From positions 86,042 through 150,041 of the forward strand of contig NZ_JASISY010000008.1 of assembly GCF_030063365.1 (NCBI RefSeq): a stretch of 64,000 nucleotides of DNA, written 5' to 3'. The translations under genes were made by a program, and so were the position numbers. The notes under the pieces are model-generated. The model was not told the origin of the DNA, searched no databases, and saw only the letters and a program-made list of their open reading frames with translations. This DNA comes from Cryobacterium sp. PH29-G1. Its GTDB lineage: Bacteria; Actinomycetota; Actinomycetes; Actinomycetales; Microbacteriaceae. Below are positions 45,324-54,837 of this stretch, piece by piece; position 1 is the first letter of the stretch; each line of letters starts with the position of its first letter.

Positions 45324-46166
45324 TCAGGCGTCGCGGCGCTTGAGCAGCAGCGCGGCGGCGCCGAGGCTCACCACGACCCAGGCCAGGACGACCAGGAAGG
45401 CCTGCCAGGATTCCATGGTGTTCGGGGTGATCATCTCGGAACCGGCCGAGGTGAACAGGAATGGCATGATGTCGGCGACCCACCCGACGAGCATCGAGAA
45501 CAGGCCAACGACCGTCGGCAGGAGCAGGATGATTCCCAACGCTGACGCGATGCCGCCGGCGCTGCTGCGCACAATGGTGCCGATACCGATGGCGAACACC
45601 GCGATGAGCGCGAGGAACAACGCGTTGCCGAGCAACGGCAGCAGCACAGCGCTGTCAAACAGATTCACTGAAATGTTTTTCGCGCCCAGGATGGGAACGG
45701 CCACGAGGAACGATGCGACCACGCTGAACAGACCCACCAGGAAGGTGAAACTAAACAGCACGGTGACCTTGGCCCAGAGTGCGGGCAGGCGGTTGGGCAC
45801 CGCGGTGAGGGTCGACTTGATCATGCCACTCGAATATTCGCCACTGATCGAGAGCACGCCGAGAACGGCGACAATCAGCTGTCCGAGGGCCAGCCCGGCT
45901 GTGGAGACGAGAACGAACAGCTGAGCGTTGTCGACGCCCAGGGCTCCGTTGGTGGAATCGAAGGTTGCGGACATGGCGAACGACATCAACAGGGCGATGC
46001 CGACCGCGGCAACGATGACGAGTGAGAAGCTCCAGTAGGTGGAGCGCAAGCTCCACAACTTGATCGATTCGGAGCGGAGCAACCCGCCAAAGCTGAGCCC
46101 GGACCCGGTCGGCACGAACGATGCGCGGGCTGCGGACGGCTGGGTTGACTGGGCTACGGTGCTCAT
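45324..46166 (-). CDS. ABC-2 type transporter permease
   Basis: 280 residues, about six membrane helices after a 30-residue cytoplasmic N-terminus (FGGLLRSESIKLWSLRSTYWSF precedes helix 1). SGEYSSGMIKSTLTAVPNR between helices 2 and 3 is the ABC-2 coupling region. Pairs with the ATPase upstream; its start overlaps the ATPase stop (ATGA). Export of a peptide antibiotic or membrane-active compound is the usual role for this type. Confidence 0.9.
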   Translation of the reverse strand: MSTVAQSTQPSAARASFVPTGSGLSFGGLLRSESIKLWSLRSTYWSFSLVIVAAVGIALLMSFAMSATFDSTNGALGVDNAQLFVLVSTAGLALGQLIVAVLGVLSISGEYSSGMIKSTLTAVPNRLPALWAKVTVLFSFTFLVGLFSVVASFLVAVPILGAKNISVNLFDSAVLLPLLGNALFLALIAVFAIGIGTIVRSSAGGIASALGIILLLPTVVGLFSMLVGWVADIMPFLFTSAGSEMITPNTMESWQAFLVVLAWVVVSLGAAALLLKRRDA

Positions 46167-47101
46167 CGAGCGACCTCCGCTTCGGTGTGGCTGGAAGCGT
46201 CGCCGGTGCGATACTCCACTTCGTTCTGGGTCAGTTTCATGTAGGCCTCCTCCAGCGAGGCGCTCACCGCGGAGAGTTCGTGCAGGGAGATCTGGGCGGC
46301 CGCGGCGCGGTCACCGATTTCGTTCACCGTGAGGCCGCTGATTTCGAGCACGTCCGGCTCGACGTTGGTGATGGTGACATCGGCCTGCGCCAGCAGGGTG
46401 GCGAGGGCTACGGTGTGCGGGGTGCGCACCCGAACTGCGTCCTGGGCGGCCGATTTGATGATGTCGGCGACCGAGGCATCCGCTATCACTCGGCCGCGGC
46501 CGAGCACGATGATGTGGTCGGCGGTGAGCGCCATCTCACTCATGAGGTGCGAGGAGAGCAGCACGGTGCGTCCCTCGGCAGCCAGCTGCTTGGTGAGCTT
46601 GCGGACCCACTGCACGCCCTCCGGGTCGAGGCCGTTCACCGGCTCGTCCAGGATGAGCGTGGCCGGGTCACCGAGCAGCGCTGCGGCAATGCCGAGGCGC
46701 TGACCCATGCCGAGCGAGAAGCCGCCAACGCGCTTGCGGGCGACGGACTCGAGGCCGGTGAGGTTGATGACCTCGTGCACCCGGCTGGTGGGGATGCTGT
46801 GGGTTGCGGCCATGGCACGCAGGTGGTTGTAGGCGCTGCGACCGGTGTGCACGGCCTTGGCGTCGAGCAGCACGCCGACTTCGCGCAGTGGCGCCTTGTG
46901 CTCGTGGTACGGCTTGCCATTGACGATGACCGAACCAGCGCTCGGCCGGTCGAGTCCGACAATCATGCGCATCGTGGTGGACTTGCCCGCGCCGTTCGGC
47001 CCGAGAAACCCGGTGACCTTGCCGGGCTGCACCGTGAAGTCGACCGCGTCGACCGCGGTCTTGCTTCCGTAGTGCTTGGTCAGGGATTGTGCCTGAATCA
47101 A
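46163..47101 (-). CDS. ABC transporter ATP-binding protein
   Basis: 312 residues. Walker A GPNGAGKST, signature FSLGMGQRLGIAAALLG, Walker B LILDEPVNGLDPEG, H-loop LLSSHLMSEM, followed by a C-terminal accessory domain of about 95 residues typical of ABC-2 exporters of the drug-resistance subfamily. TTG start at 47101 with GAGG 5-6 nt before it. First gene of the operon that continues with permease, kinase and regulator. Confidence 0.92.
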   Translation of the reverse strand: MIQAQSLTKHYGSKTAVDAVDFTVQPGKVTGFLGPNGAGKSTTMRMIVGLDRPSAGSVIVNGKPYHEHKAPLREVGVLLDAKAVHTGRSAYNHLRAMAATHSIPTSRVHEVINLTGLESVARKRVGGFSLGMGQRLGIAAALLGDPATLILDEPVNGLDPEGVQWVRKLTKQLAAEGRTVLLSSHLMSEMALTADHIIVLGRGRVIADASVADIIKSAAQDAVRVRTPHTVALATLLAQADVTITNVEPDVLEISGLTVNEIGDRAAAAQISLHELSAVSASLEEAYMKLTQNEVEYRTGDASSHTEAEVAR

Positions 47102-47262
47102 AAGTGCCTCATTCCGTTTGTGGGTGAGGCCCCGTTTGACTGCACTGAAGCCCCCAACAAAACGGTACGGCGTGCAGCAGATGGGCGCATCAACCTGGGG
47201 GATGGTTGCGCGCCCCCTGTGTCATACCGCGGTACGACGTGCAGCGGTACGACGTGCAGGGC

Positions 47263-49371
47263 CTACTTCTTGACCGGCTTTTCGGGGGTGGGCGCAGTTC
47301 CGGACGCCCGCTGGGCAGCGAAGTAGTCTCGGGCTTCGGTTTGGCGTTCGCGCTCGACGCCACTGGCGATCGTGGCCCGCAGGTGGTCCTGCGAATAACC
47401 GAACGCGTCAACCAGGTCGAGTGCGTAGGGGCGGATGCGCGCGATGAGCCGGTCGATGTAGGCCGTGACGGCCTGCGCTCGTTGAGCCGACAGTCGACCA
47501 TGAATGAGGTACCAGGCGAGGTTCTTCTCCACCAGGCCAAGGCCGAACAGGTCGCGCAGCCAGGTGAGCACCTGCTTGGTTCCGGCATCCATGGGAGCGT
47601 CCAGTGCCCGCGTGAACGACTCCCACTGCAGCAGTTCGCCGTGCGCGCGGGCCGCCTCGATGAGCTCGTTCTGGTGCGCGTTGAACAGGTCGGCCGCCTG
47701 CTTCTTGGGCAGTTTGGTGGCGCCACGCAGCTTGCCGGCGACCTCGCTGATCATGCTTTCGACCCGGTCCGTGAGCAACTCACGCTGCACGTCAGAATCA
47801 CGCAGCGCATCGACGGAGCGAGCGGTCGACCCGCGGTCGAACACGGTCTGTCCGAGGGTGCGCAGGCCGGTGCCGTGGTAGGCGCGACCGGCGGCGTGCT
47901 GCACGACATAGCGGGCGAGGGCGCCAGCATCCGCTTTGGCGAATTTGCGGCTGTAGTCGGTGAGCAGACGTTTGGCAACGAGCTGCAGGAGCACGTTGTT
48001 GTCTCCCTCGAAGGTGGCGTAAACGTCGAGATCGGCGCGCAGTCCAACCAGGCGGTTCTCGGCCAGGAAACCGGCGCCGCCGCAGGCTTCGCGGGCTTCC
48101 TGCAGGGTGTCGAGCGCATGCCAGGTGGAGAGCGGCTTGAGCGCGGCGGCCAAAGTTTCGAGGTCTTGCCGGTCGTCGTCGGTGTCGGCTTTGCCGCTGA
48201 ACACCTCGTCGAACTTCACCAGGAATTCATCGTGCGCGAACGTCTGCGCGTAGGTCGTGGCGAGGCGCGGAAGCAACCGGCGCTGGTGTCGCTGGTAGTC
48301 GAGGATGACCTCCTCGTCGGTGCTGCTCCCGGCGTTGAACTGGCGGCGCTGGCTGCCGTAGGTGATCGCGATGGTCAGCGCGAGAGCGGATGCCGCGGTG
48401 GCGGCGCCGTCGAGCGACACCCGACCCTGCACCAGCGTGCCGAGCATGGTGAAGAAACGGCGGCCGGGGCTGCTGATCGGGCTGGAGTAGGTGCCGTCTT
48501 CGGCAACGTCGCCGTACCGGTTGAGCAGATTCTCGCGCGGAATGCGCACCCCGGTGAAGTGCAGGCGTCCGTTGTCGATGCCGTTGAGGCCACCCTTGAG
48601 GCCGTCGTCTTCGCCGCCGATGCCGGGCAGAAAATCGCCGTTCTCATCGCGAATGGGCAAGTAGAAGGCGTGCACGCCGTGATTGACACCCTGGGTGATG
48701 AGCTGCGCGAACAGCACGGCGGCGATGCCGTCTTTGGCGGCGTTACCGAGGTAGTCCTTCCAGGCGGCGCGAAACGGGGTATCGATGACGAACTCGCCCG
48801 TTTCGGTATCGAAGGTCGCGGTCGTGCCGATGCTCGCGACGTCGGAGCCGTGGCCGATTTCGGTCATTGCGAAGGCACCCGGCACGCTGAGGTCCATGAT
48901 GCCCGGCAGATACTTGTCGTGGTGCGCCTTCGTACCGAGGTGCAGCACGGCGGCACCGAACAGGCCCCACTGCACGCCGCCCTTGATCTGCAGGCTCGGG
49001 TCGGCGATGACGAGTTCTTCGAAGCCGGCGATGTTGCCGCCATGGTTGTCCTGCCCGCCGAGGTGTGTGGGAAAAGCGCGAAGCACGAGGCCGTTGGCGG
49101 CGAGCGCTTTGAGCTGTTCGAGGACACGCAGCCGGTGGTCGGCCATGGAGAGGCCTTCGATGCGCTGCATATCGGGGCGCGCGGTGATTTCACGGGCAGC
49201 GAGGCGCACATCGGCCCAGGTACCGAGCAGCTGACGTCCGAGTGCCGCGACGTTGACCACGGGAGCGGTCGGGTCACCAATGGACTTGATGGGGCCGGTG
49301 TCGACGTTGAGGTCGAAGCTGGGGTCAGACGTCGTCGATCCGGTGCTGGAGCGCTGGGCCGTGTCAACCAT
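47263..49371 (-). CDS. Acyl-CoA oxidase
   Basis: 702 residues. FAD enzyme that oxidises acyl-CoA to trans-2-enoyl-CoA with O2, giving H2O2. N-terminal alpha and beta domains hold GAFAMTEIGHGSDVASIGTTA, the FAD-site motif YLPGIMDLS, and PFRAAWKDYLGNAA; the C-terminal half carries the two extra helical domains seen in acyl-CoA oxidases but not in the shorter acyl-CoA dehydrogenases (ACGGAGFLAENRLVGLRADLDVYATFEGDNNVL). ATG at 49371 with AGGA 7 nt before. Likely fatty-acid or branched-chain turnover; isolated from other beta-oxidation genes. Confidence 0.93.
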   Translation of the reverse strand: MVDTAQRSSTGSTTSDPSFDLNVDTGPIKSIGDPTAPVVNVAALGRQLLGTWADVRLAAREITARPDMQRIEGLSMADHRLRVLEQLKALAANGLVLRAFPTHLGGQDNHGGNIAGFEELVIADPSLQIKGGVQWGLFGAAVLHLGTKAHHDKYLPGIMDLSVPGAFAMTEIGHGSDVASIGTTATFDTETGEFVIDTPFRAAWKDYLGNAAKDGIAAVLFAQLITQGVNHGVHAFYLPIRDENGDFLPGIGGEDDGLKGGLNGIDNGRLHFTGVRIPRENLLNRYGDVAEDGTYSSPISSPGRRFFTMLGTLVQGRVSLDGAATAASALALTIAITYGSQRRQFNAGSSTDEEVILDYQRHQRRLLPRLATTYAQTFAHDEFLVKFDEVFSGKADTDDDRQDLETLAAALKPLSTWHALDTLQEAREACGGAGFLAENRLVGLRADLDVYATFEGDNNVLLQLVAKRLLTDYSRKFAKADAGALARYVVQHAAGRAYHGTGLRTLGQTVFDRGSTARSVDALRDSDVQRELLTDRVESMISEVAGKLRGATKLPKKQAADLFNAHQNELIEAARAHGELLQWESFTRALDAPMDAGTKQVLTWLRDLFGLGLVEKNLAWYLIHGRLSAQRAQAVTAYIDRLIARIRPYALDLVDAFGYSQDHLRATIASGVERERQTEARDYFAAQRASGTAPTPEKPVKK

Positions 49372-49588
49372 GGTTGGTCCTAACTGTTCGCGCGAAAGTG
49401 ATGATCGCAACGTTAGGACCCCGGTGAGCGGGCGCGAAATGCGCGGTGCCAGGACGACAACAGCGGATGCCGCCCACGGCATCCGCTTTGTATGTTCCCT
49501 ACAACCACTACCCCCGAAGACCTGCCCTCCCCCACAATACCTGCGGCCACCGGCGGCCGGCCAGGGCTCACGGTAGGGCAGCGAGCGA

Positions 49589-51694
49589 TTAGGCGGACGC
49601 GGCTACGACTTCGAGGAGAGCTTCTCCGTAGGCCTCGAGCTTCTTGGCGCCGATGCCGGTGATGCCGTCGAGAGCAGCGAGGGTCGACGGGCCGGCCGCT
49701 GCGATGGCAATCAGGGTCGCATCGCCGAACACGATGTAGGCGGGCACGCCCTGCTCCTTCGATTCCGCCGACCGCCAGGCGCGCAGCGCCTCGAACAGGG
49801 ATTCTTGAGCGGTACTGAGGTCGGCCGCGGCCACCTTCGCTGCGCTGGGCCGGCGAGCAGCGCTGGACCGCGCGGGGCGGTCGGGTTCACGCCGCAACTG
49901 CACAGTGCGGCCGCCGATGAGCACCTCAGCCGCGGCATCCGTCAGCACGAGAATGCCGTATTCGCCGGAGGTGGCCAGCAGGCCCTGGGCCAGCATCTGG
50001 CGCACGACGCCGCGCCAGGCCTGGTCGCTGAGGTCGGCGCCGAGTCCCCAGGTACTGAGCGACATATGGCCGTACTGGGTGGCCCGGGGGGTTTCCTTGC
50101 CGCGGAGAATATCGATGAGATGCCCGGCACCGAACTTTTGGTTGCGTTCGCGGTGCAGGCGCACGATGGTGGAGAGAAGTTTCTGGGCAGGGATGGTGCC
50201 GTCCCAGGCTTCAGGCGGCTCCAGACAGGTGTCGCAGTTGCCGCAGGGCTGGCTGGCCTGGCCGAAGTAACGCAGCAGGTTCACCCGGCGGCAATGCACC
50301 GTTTCGCACAGGGCGAGCATGGCATCGAGGTGGGCAGAGAGTTTGCGACGATGGCCGAGGTCGCCGGCCGACGTGTCGATCATGCGGCGTTGCTGCACCA
50401 CGTCTTGCAGGCCGTAGGCGAGCCAAGCGGTGGCCGGGGCCCCGTCACGGCCGGCGCGACCGGTCTCCTGGTAGTAGCCCTCGACCGACTTGGGCAGGTC
50501 GATGTGGGCAACGAAACGCACGTCGGGCTTGTCGATTCCCATGCCAAAGGCGATCGTGGCGACGATGACGACGCCCTCCTCGCGCAGGAACCGGGACTGG
50601 GTGCGCGCGCGCACGCCCGCGTCGAGCCCGGCGTGGTACGGCAGTGCGTTCACGCCGTTGGCGCGCAAGAACTCGGCGGTCTGGTCGACCGTCTTGCGGC
50701 TGAGGGCGTAGACGATTCCAGCATCGCCGGGGTGCTCCGTCTTCAGAAATGCCAGCAGCTGCTTGCGTACCTCGGCCTTGCCGACGATGCGGTACTGGAT
50801 GTTGGGCCGGTCGAAACTCGCCACGAAGTGCTTGGCGTCGCCCATCTGCAGGCGGGTCGTGATCTCCTGGTGTGTGGCGTCGGTTGCCGTGGCGGTGAGG
50901 GCAATGCGCGGCACGTCCGGCCAACGGTCGGCGAGTTCGCCCAGCGCGAGGTAGTCCGGCCGAAAATCGTGGCCCCATTGCGACACGCAATGAGCTTCAT
51001 CGATGGCGAACAGAGCGATGGTTCCGCGGGCGAGCAGCCGCTTGGTGGCCTCATTGGAGAGCCGCTCGGGGGCGACGTAGAGCAAGTCGAGGTCACCGTT
51101 CAGGTAATCGCGTTCGACCTGGCTGCGGGTCGCGGAATCCTGGCTGGAGTTCAGAAATTCAGCGCGCACGCCCACAGCGGTGAGCGCATCGACCTGGTCT
51201 TGCATCAGGGCGATGAGCGGCGACACCACGATGCCGGTGCCCGCCCGCACGAGTGCCGGAATCTGATAGCACAGGCTCTTGCCGCCACCGGTGGGCATGA
51301 GCACGACGGCGTCCTTGCCGTCGACGACCTGAGCGATGATCTCGGCCTGGTCGCCGCGAAAGGAGTCGTAGCCGAACACTGTGTGCAAGGCTTCGGCCGC
51401 GGTTGTGAATTTGCGCGACGCGGCGCGAACCGGAGCTGCGGCCCGAGCCGCCCCGGCGTAGCTCCCGGCGGGCTCCCGCCCGCCGTATTGCCGGTCGACT
51501 TCGGGAGGCGGGGCGTCGAAGTCGTCGGGAGCGTCAAGATCGCTCGGTGCGTCGAAGTCACTCGGCCGGATGTCACTGGTCCCGCTGTCACTCGGCCCGA
51601 TGTCACTGGTCGCATCGACATCATTGAACGCAGCACGGCCACGGGGTGGTTCGACGGCGTTAGGGTTTCCGGGCAGCTCAGCGTTCCAACTCAC
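49589..51694 (-). CDS. recQ: ATP-dependent DNA helicase RecQ
   Basis: About 701 residues. Unusual acidic N-terminal extension of roughly 100 residues with [19 protein letters not shown] repeats, then helicase lobes: [16 protein letters not shown] (Walker A), [20 protein letters not shown] (DEAH plus aromatic loop), [20 protein letters not shown] (motif VI). Zinc-binding Cys in [19 protein letters not shown]. An HRDC domain closes the C-terminus ([20 protein letters not shown]). GTG at 51694 chosen; frames to 51985 pass through tandem repeats and have no start with a ribosome site. Confidence 0.94.
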   Translation of the reverse strand: MSWNAELPGNPNAVEPPRGRAAFNDVDATSDIGPSDSGTSDIRPSDFDAPSDLDAPDDFDAPPPEVDRQYGGREPAGSYAGAARAAAPVRAASRKFTTAAEALHTVFGYDSFRGDQAEIIAQVVDGKDAVVLMPTGGGKSLCYQIPALVRAGTGIVVSPLIALMQDQVDALTAVGVRAEFLNSSQDSATRSQVERDYLNGDLDLLYVAPERLSNEATKRLLARGTIALFAIDEAHCVSQWGHDFRPDYLALGELADRWPDVPRIALTATATDATHQEITTRLQMGDAKHFVASFDRPNIQYRIVGKAEVRKQLLAFLKTEHPGDAGIVYALSRKTVDQTAEFLRANGVNALPYHAGLDAGVRARTQSRFLREEGVVIVATIAFGMGIDKPDVRFVAHIDLPKSVEGYYQETGRAGRDGAPATAWLAYGLQDVVQQRRMIDTSAGDLGHRRKLSAHLDAMLALCETVHCRRVNLLRYFGQASQPCGNCDTCLEPPEAWDGTIPAQKLLSTIVRLHRERNQKFGAGHLIDILRGKETPRATQYGHMSLSTWGLGADLSDQAWRGVVRQMLAQGLLATSGEYGILVLTDAAAEVLIGGRTVQLRREPDRPARSSAARRPSAAKVAAADLSTAQESLFEALRAWRSAESKEQGVPAYIVFGDATLIAIAAAGPSTLAALDGITGIGAKKLEAYGEALLEVVAASA

Positions 51695-51756
51695 CTGCCC
51701 AACTTTACCCGCGCCCCCTGACACGTTCCCCGCTCGAACTGGATCGGTACGACTCC

Positions 51757-51804
51757 GGGCACGAGTCAGGGCACGAGTCAGGGCACGAGTCAGGGCACGA
51801 GTCA
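51757..51804. repeat. Four exact 12-bp tandem repeats upstream of recQ
   Basis: GGGCACGAGTCA four times, perfectly. The last unit contains the stop codon of the CopC-like gene (51802-51804) and each unit repeats an in-frame TGA on the minus strand. Confidence 0.9.
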
Positions 51805-52494
51805 GGCGCGGGGCTTCCGGCGCAGCACGATGAGGGTCGCTCCCACAGCGAGCAGCACCGCGCCCAAAGTCCCGCCGATCCAGGCGACGGTTTCCAGGGT
51901 GCCATCGTTGGAACCGGTCACGCCGGCATCTGAGGCAGGCGTGGTACTGGCATCCGGGGCGCCGGCATCCGCTTCGGTTCCGCACGATGGTGCCGTGGCC
52001 GCCCCCTCGGCCAGTGTTTGGTCTGGGCCCGGCTGCCAGTCAAAGGTGAACTCGTCGGAGATCGCGTGGCCGTCGGTGGAGACCGTTTGCCAGATCACCG
52101 TGTACACCCCGGCCGCGCCGAGCTGCGCCACGGTCTCCACGGTGGCACCGGAGACCGTGGCGCAGCCATCACCGTAGAACAGCGGCGCACTGGCCGGTCC
52201 GGTGATCACCATCGCGCTGCCGGATCCCGTCCCTCCCAGATCGAGCAGCAGGTCATTGGTGGTGACCGAGAACGAACCGGGCTGCTCGGTCACCACCGCA
52301 TCGGCTGCCGGCGAGGAGCCGACGACGTAGTTATGAGCGGATGCCGGGGCTGCGCCCCAGCCCACGGCCGCGGCAACAACGACGACCGCGAATACCGCTC
52401 GGACCGTGCGGCGAACCGTCGGTCGCGCCGGCCGATGATTCACCGCACGCGCCGAAGAAGTGAAGGTTCCGGGGACTGTCGTGTTGCCGCGCAC
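51802..52494 (-). CDS. Secreted/membrane-anchored CopC-domain protein
   Basis: 230 residues. Signal peptide [23 protein letters not shown], so the mature protein starts [15 protein letters not shown]. The CopC beta-barrel follows, with the copper-site motif [10 protein letters not shown], and a C-terminal helix ([20 protein letters not shown]) then RRKPRA. N-terminal His plus Asp/His of DGH matches the Cu(II) site of CopC proteins (His1, Asp, His). GTG at 52494 lies 5 nt after the YcnI stop, so coupled. Probably a periplasm-equivalent copper carrier or sensor, tail-anchored. Confidence 0.85.
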   Translation of the reverse strand: MRGNTTVPGTFTSSARAVNHRPARPTVRRTVRAVFAVVVVAAAVGWGAAPASAHNYVVGSSPAADAVVTEQPGSFSVTTNDLLLDLGGTGSGSAMVITGPASAPLFYGDGCATVSGATVETVAQLGAAGVYTVIWQTVSTDGHAISDEFTFDWQPGPDQTLAEGAATAPSCGTEADAGAPDASTTPASDAGVTGSNDGTLETVAWIGGTLGAVLLAVGATLIVLRRKPRA

Positions 52495-52499
52495 GGTAA

Positions 52500-53216
52500 C
52501 TAGACCGACTGCTTGCGGCGGGCGGTGACGGCCAGCACGATGCCGACGGCACCGACAACCAGTCCGCCGGCTCCCAGCACCCGAGCGAGTACGTCATCGG
52601 ACGAGGCTGTAGCCGTCGTGGCCGCATCCTCGTCGTGGGTGTCGGTGGCCTCGGCTTCGGCGTGGCCGTGCTCATCTTCGGTGGCTGCGGTCACGGTGAT
52701 GGCGGGCGCCGGGTGAGCGGGCTCGTTTCCACCAGCGACCGTCGGTTCGTTCCAGTTGGTTTCGCCCGCTTCACAGGTTTGCAGCACGGGGAATTCCAGC
52801 GTCTCGCCCTCGGCATCGGCGGGCAGTTGCAGGCTCAGCGCGAAGGTTGTGCGCAGGCCATCGGGGAACGGGGTATCGGCGGTGTACAACACGGCACCGG
52901 TGCGGGTCGTGATGGTGTTTCCTTCGCCGTCATCGATCGGCGTCGCGAGGTCAACCGCTGTCTCCGAAACGCCCCAACCGGCGTTCACCGTGGGGGTGAC
53001 GCTCGCGATGTTCTCGGGAATGCCGATGCTGACCGATGTCGTCGAGGACGCATCGCACCCGTGCGGCAGCGCGAAGGTCAGCACCGTGTACGCGCCGGCG
53101 GCGGTCGTGGGCGCGTCCACCGCGATGTGGGCGCTCGCGGCGAGCGGGGAGGTGAGCGCGAGTGCGGCGCCGATGGTCAGGGCGGTGGCGGCGAAAATGG
53201 GGGTCGTGAACTTCAT
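52500..53216 (-). CDS. YcnI-family copper-binding protein
   Basis: 238 residues. Signal peptide ends LAASA, and the mature protein starts HIAVDAPTTAAGAY. DUF1775/YcnI domain with ATALTIGAAL signal core, TLRVPHGC-like FALPHGCDASST, and TNWNEP tryptophan near the site; the domain coordinates Cu(II) through its N-terminal His (monohistidine brace) in the B. subtilis protein. C-terminal His-rich acidic linker (TEDEHGHAEAEATDTHDED) and a membrane helix. ATG at 53216 after AAGGA. First gene of the group with the CopC-like gene downstream. Confidence 0.9.
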   Translation of the reverse strand: MKFTTPIFAATALTIGAALALTSPLAASAHIAVDAPTTAAGAYTVLTFALPHGCDASSTTSVSIGIPENIASVTPTVNAGWGVSETAVDLATPIDDGEGNTITTRTGAVLYTADTPFPDGLRTTFALSLQLPADAEGETLEFPVLQTCEAGETNWNEPTVAGGNEPAHPAPAITVTAATEDEHGHAEAEATDTHDEDAATTATASSDDVLARVLGAGGLVVGAVGIVLAVTARRKQSV

Positions 53217-53316
53217 GATGGTCCTTCAGATGGGGTGACGGCGTGAACCGAACGGTGCAGGGCAAAGCCTCTGCTACTCGTTCGGCGCGGCGAAGAAAAT
53301 GGTCTGGTCTGCGGGG

Positions 53317-53943
53317 TCAGGCGGCGAGCCCGACAGCGGGTGGGCCACGATGGCGCATCGGAGACAGGACGAGAACCAGATTGCGCGGCGTCAGCACCGG
53401 GGCATCATGCCCGATCCGGTGTGGGCTGGCCACCGGTACCACCAGCTGTGTCGACCGGAGCAGGGTGCGGATGCCCAGGTGAACGCTGTCAACGAGGCCC
53501 CAGAAGGCGCGTTCCCCGAACCGAAGGGCGAGAACGGTCACAGTCGCTGCTCCGAGATGGGCGAGCCACATTGAGGTGCCGGCGTGTAGTGCGTGCGTGC
53601 TCGAGGCCAGAACCGTCGGGTCGATCAGACCGGGCAGTGCTGCGTGTTGGTGGGTGCCGGAGGCGGCGATGGCGTCGGCTCCGAGCGCGCCGCCGGGTGC
53701 CCCCAGGGAGAACAACCCGTGAAAGATGAACTGGCTGATCAGAACGGATACGGTGCCGCGCCACAATGACAGGGTGCGGCCCGAGAGCGCGACGCACACC
53801 ATGCCGGCGAAAGCGAGCGACACGACGACCGCCAGCCAACCGGGTGCCGCAGCACCACCAAGCGTGTGCGAGAGGGCGGCGACAAAGGTCGAGAACACGG
53901 CCACGATCCAACCGCGCGCGAAACGGGCCCACCTCGTCGTCAT
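53317..53943 (-). CDS. Small polytopic membrane protein near the copper genes
   Basis: 208 residues with about five membrane helices (FSTFVAALSHTLGGAAAPGW, LAVVVSLAFAGMVCVAL, VSVLISQFIFHGLF, GTSMWLAHLGAATVTVLAL). His residues in or near helices (ALSHTLGG, FIFHGLFSLG, GTHQHAALP, THALHAGTS, WLAHLG) could bind metal. No catalytic motif. Proteins like this recur next to YcnI/CopC in actinobacteria and the His pattern suggests a role in copper; that is context inference only. Confidence 0.7.
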   Translation of the reverse strand: MTTRWARFARGWIVAVFSTFVAALSHTLGGAAAPGWLAVVVSLAFAGMVCVALSGRTLSLWRGTVSVLISQFIFHGLFSLGAPGGALGADAIAASGTHQHAALPGLIDPTVLASSTHALHAGTSMWLAHLGAATVTVLALRFGERAFWGLVDSVHLGIRTLLRSTQLVVPVASPHRIGHDAPVLTPRNLVLVLSPMRHRGPPAVGLAA

Positions 53944-54047
53944 CGCTCGCCCATTGTCACCTGACCAGAGTACGTTGCGTCAACCACAAAACGCTCATCG
54001 TGCCCCACGAACCGTGGGAAGTCGGCCGAAAGCCCGACGACACAAAT

Positions 54048-54689
54048 TCAGTGGAAGGCCAGGCTGCGTGCTTCTGCCCGGTCGCGGCGGCGCCGAGCGA
54101 TGAGAGCGGCAGCGGCACCGAGGACGACGAGCAGGACTCCCCCGCCGACCAAAGCGATGGTCGGTACACCATCCTCGCCGACAGCGACGGCTGCAGCGCC
54201 CGGGACGGCACCCGATGCATCCATCGCCGTCACCACTGTGGCACCGGCACACTCGGGCGGCGTCGCCGACCCGGTCGCCAGAACCTGATCGGGGGCTGGC
54301 TGCCAGTCAAAGCTGAACTGACCCGAAATTGAGTGGCTGTCCATGGACACCGACTGCCAGGTCACGGTATACGTTCCCGGTGCGCCCAGCTGGGCCTCGG
54401 TTTCGACGCTGGCCTCTTCAACCCGGCCACACCCGTCTCCGTAGTACTCGGGGGCCTCCGCCGGGCCACTGATCTGCATCAGGCTGGCGCCGACATTCAA
54501 CAGCTCGTCATTGGTCGTTACCGAAAACTCGCCCGGTTGCTCCGTGACCACGGCCCCGTCTTTCGGGACCGATCCGACCTCATTGTTGTGCGCCGACGCC
54601 ACACTCGTTGCACCACCGCACAGGATGGTCACCATCACGGTAAGGATCAGGATGCGGCCGCGCTGGCTGAGCGAGCTCACGTGCGTCAT
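54048..54689 (-). CDS. CopC-domain copper protein (second copy)
   Basis: 213 residues. Signal peptide ends ATSVASA and the mature protein starts HNNEVGSVPKDGAVV. CopC barrel with VSMDSHSISGQF (DSH in place of DGH) and the same tail helix (LVGGGVLLVVLGAAAALIARR). Paralogue of the 51802 gene with a diverged central part. ATG at 54689 after AAGGAG. Separated from the YcnI group by the small membrane protein; same strand. Confidence 0.86.
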   Translation of the reverse strand: MTHVSSLSQRGRILILTVMVTILCGGATSVASAHNNEVGSVPKDGAVVTEQPGEFSVTTNDELLNVGASLMQISGPAEAPEYYGDGCGRVEEASVETEAQLGAPGTYTVTWQSVSMDSHSISGQFSFDWQPAPDQVLATGSATPPECAGATVVTAMDASGAVPGAAAVAVGEDGVPTIALVGGGVLLVVLGAAAALIARRRRDRAEARSLAFH

Positions 54690-54837
54690 GTCAGGTCTCC
54701 TTCGATGTTGCCGAAAGAGTAGTGCTGAAATGCCGAGACGAACGCATTGATTATGGGGGTCTCGCTGGGGCGTTCACCCCTGCAATACTTTCTGTCCTGT
54801 GAGATCGCCGCCGCCGCCAGCGTTAGGATAATTGCCT

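Noticed and set aside
47206..49383. Long plus-strand open frame (725 codons) opposite the acyl-CoA oxidase gene
   Set aside because: It is antisense to a clear conserved enzyme, has no domain, and such frames are expected on the opposite strand of high-GC coding DNA.
49805..51721. Plus-strand open frame (638 codons) opposite recQ
   Set aside because: Same reason; recQ motifs are complete on the minus strand.
32701..51804. Tandem arrays considered as CRISPR
   Set aside because: Units are 12-15 bp with no unique spacers between them; no cas gene is present.
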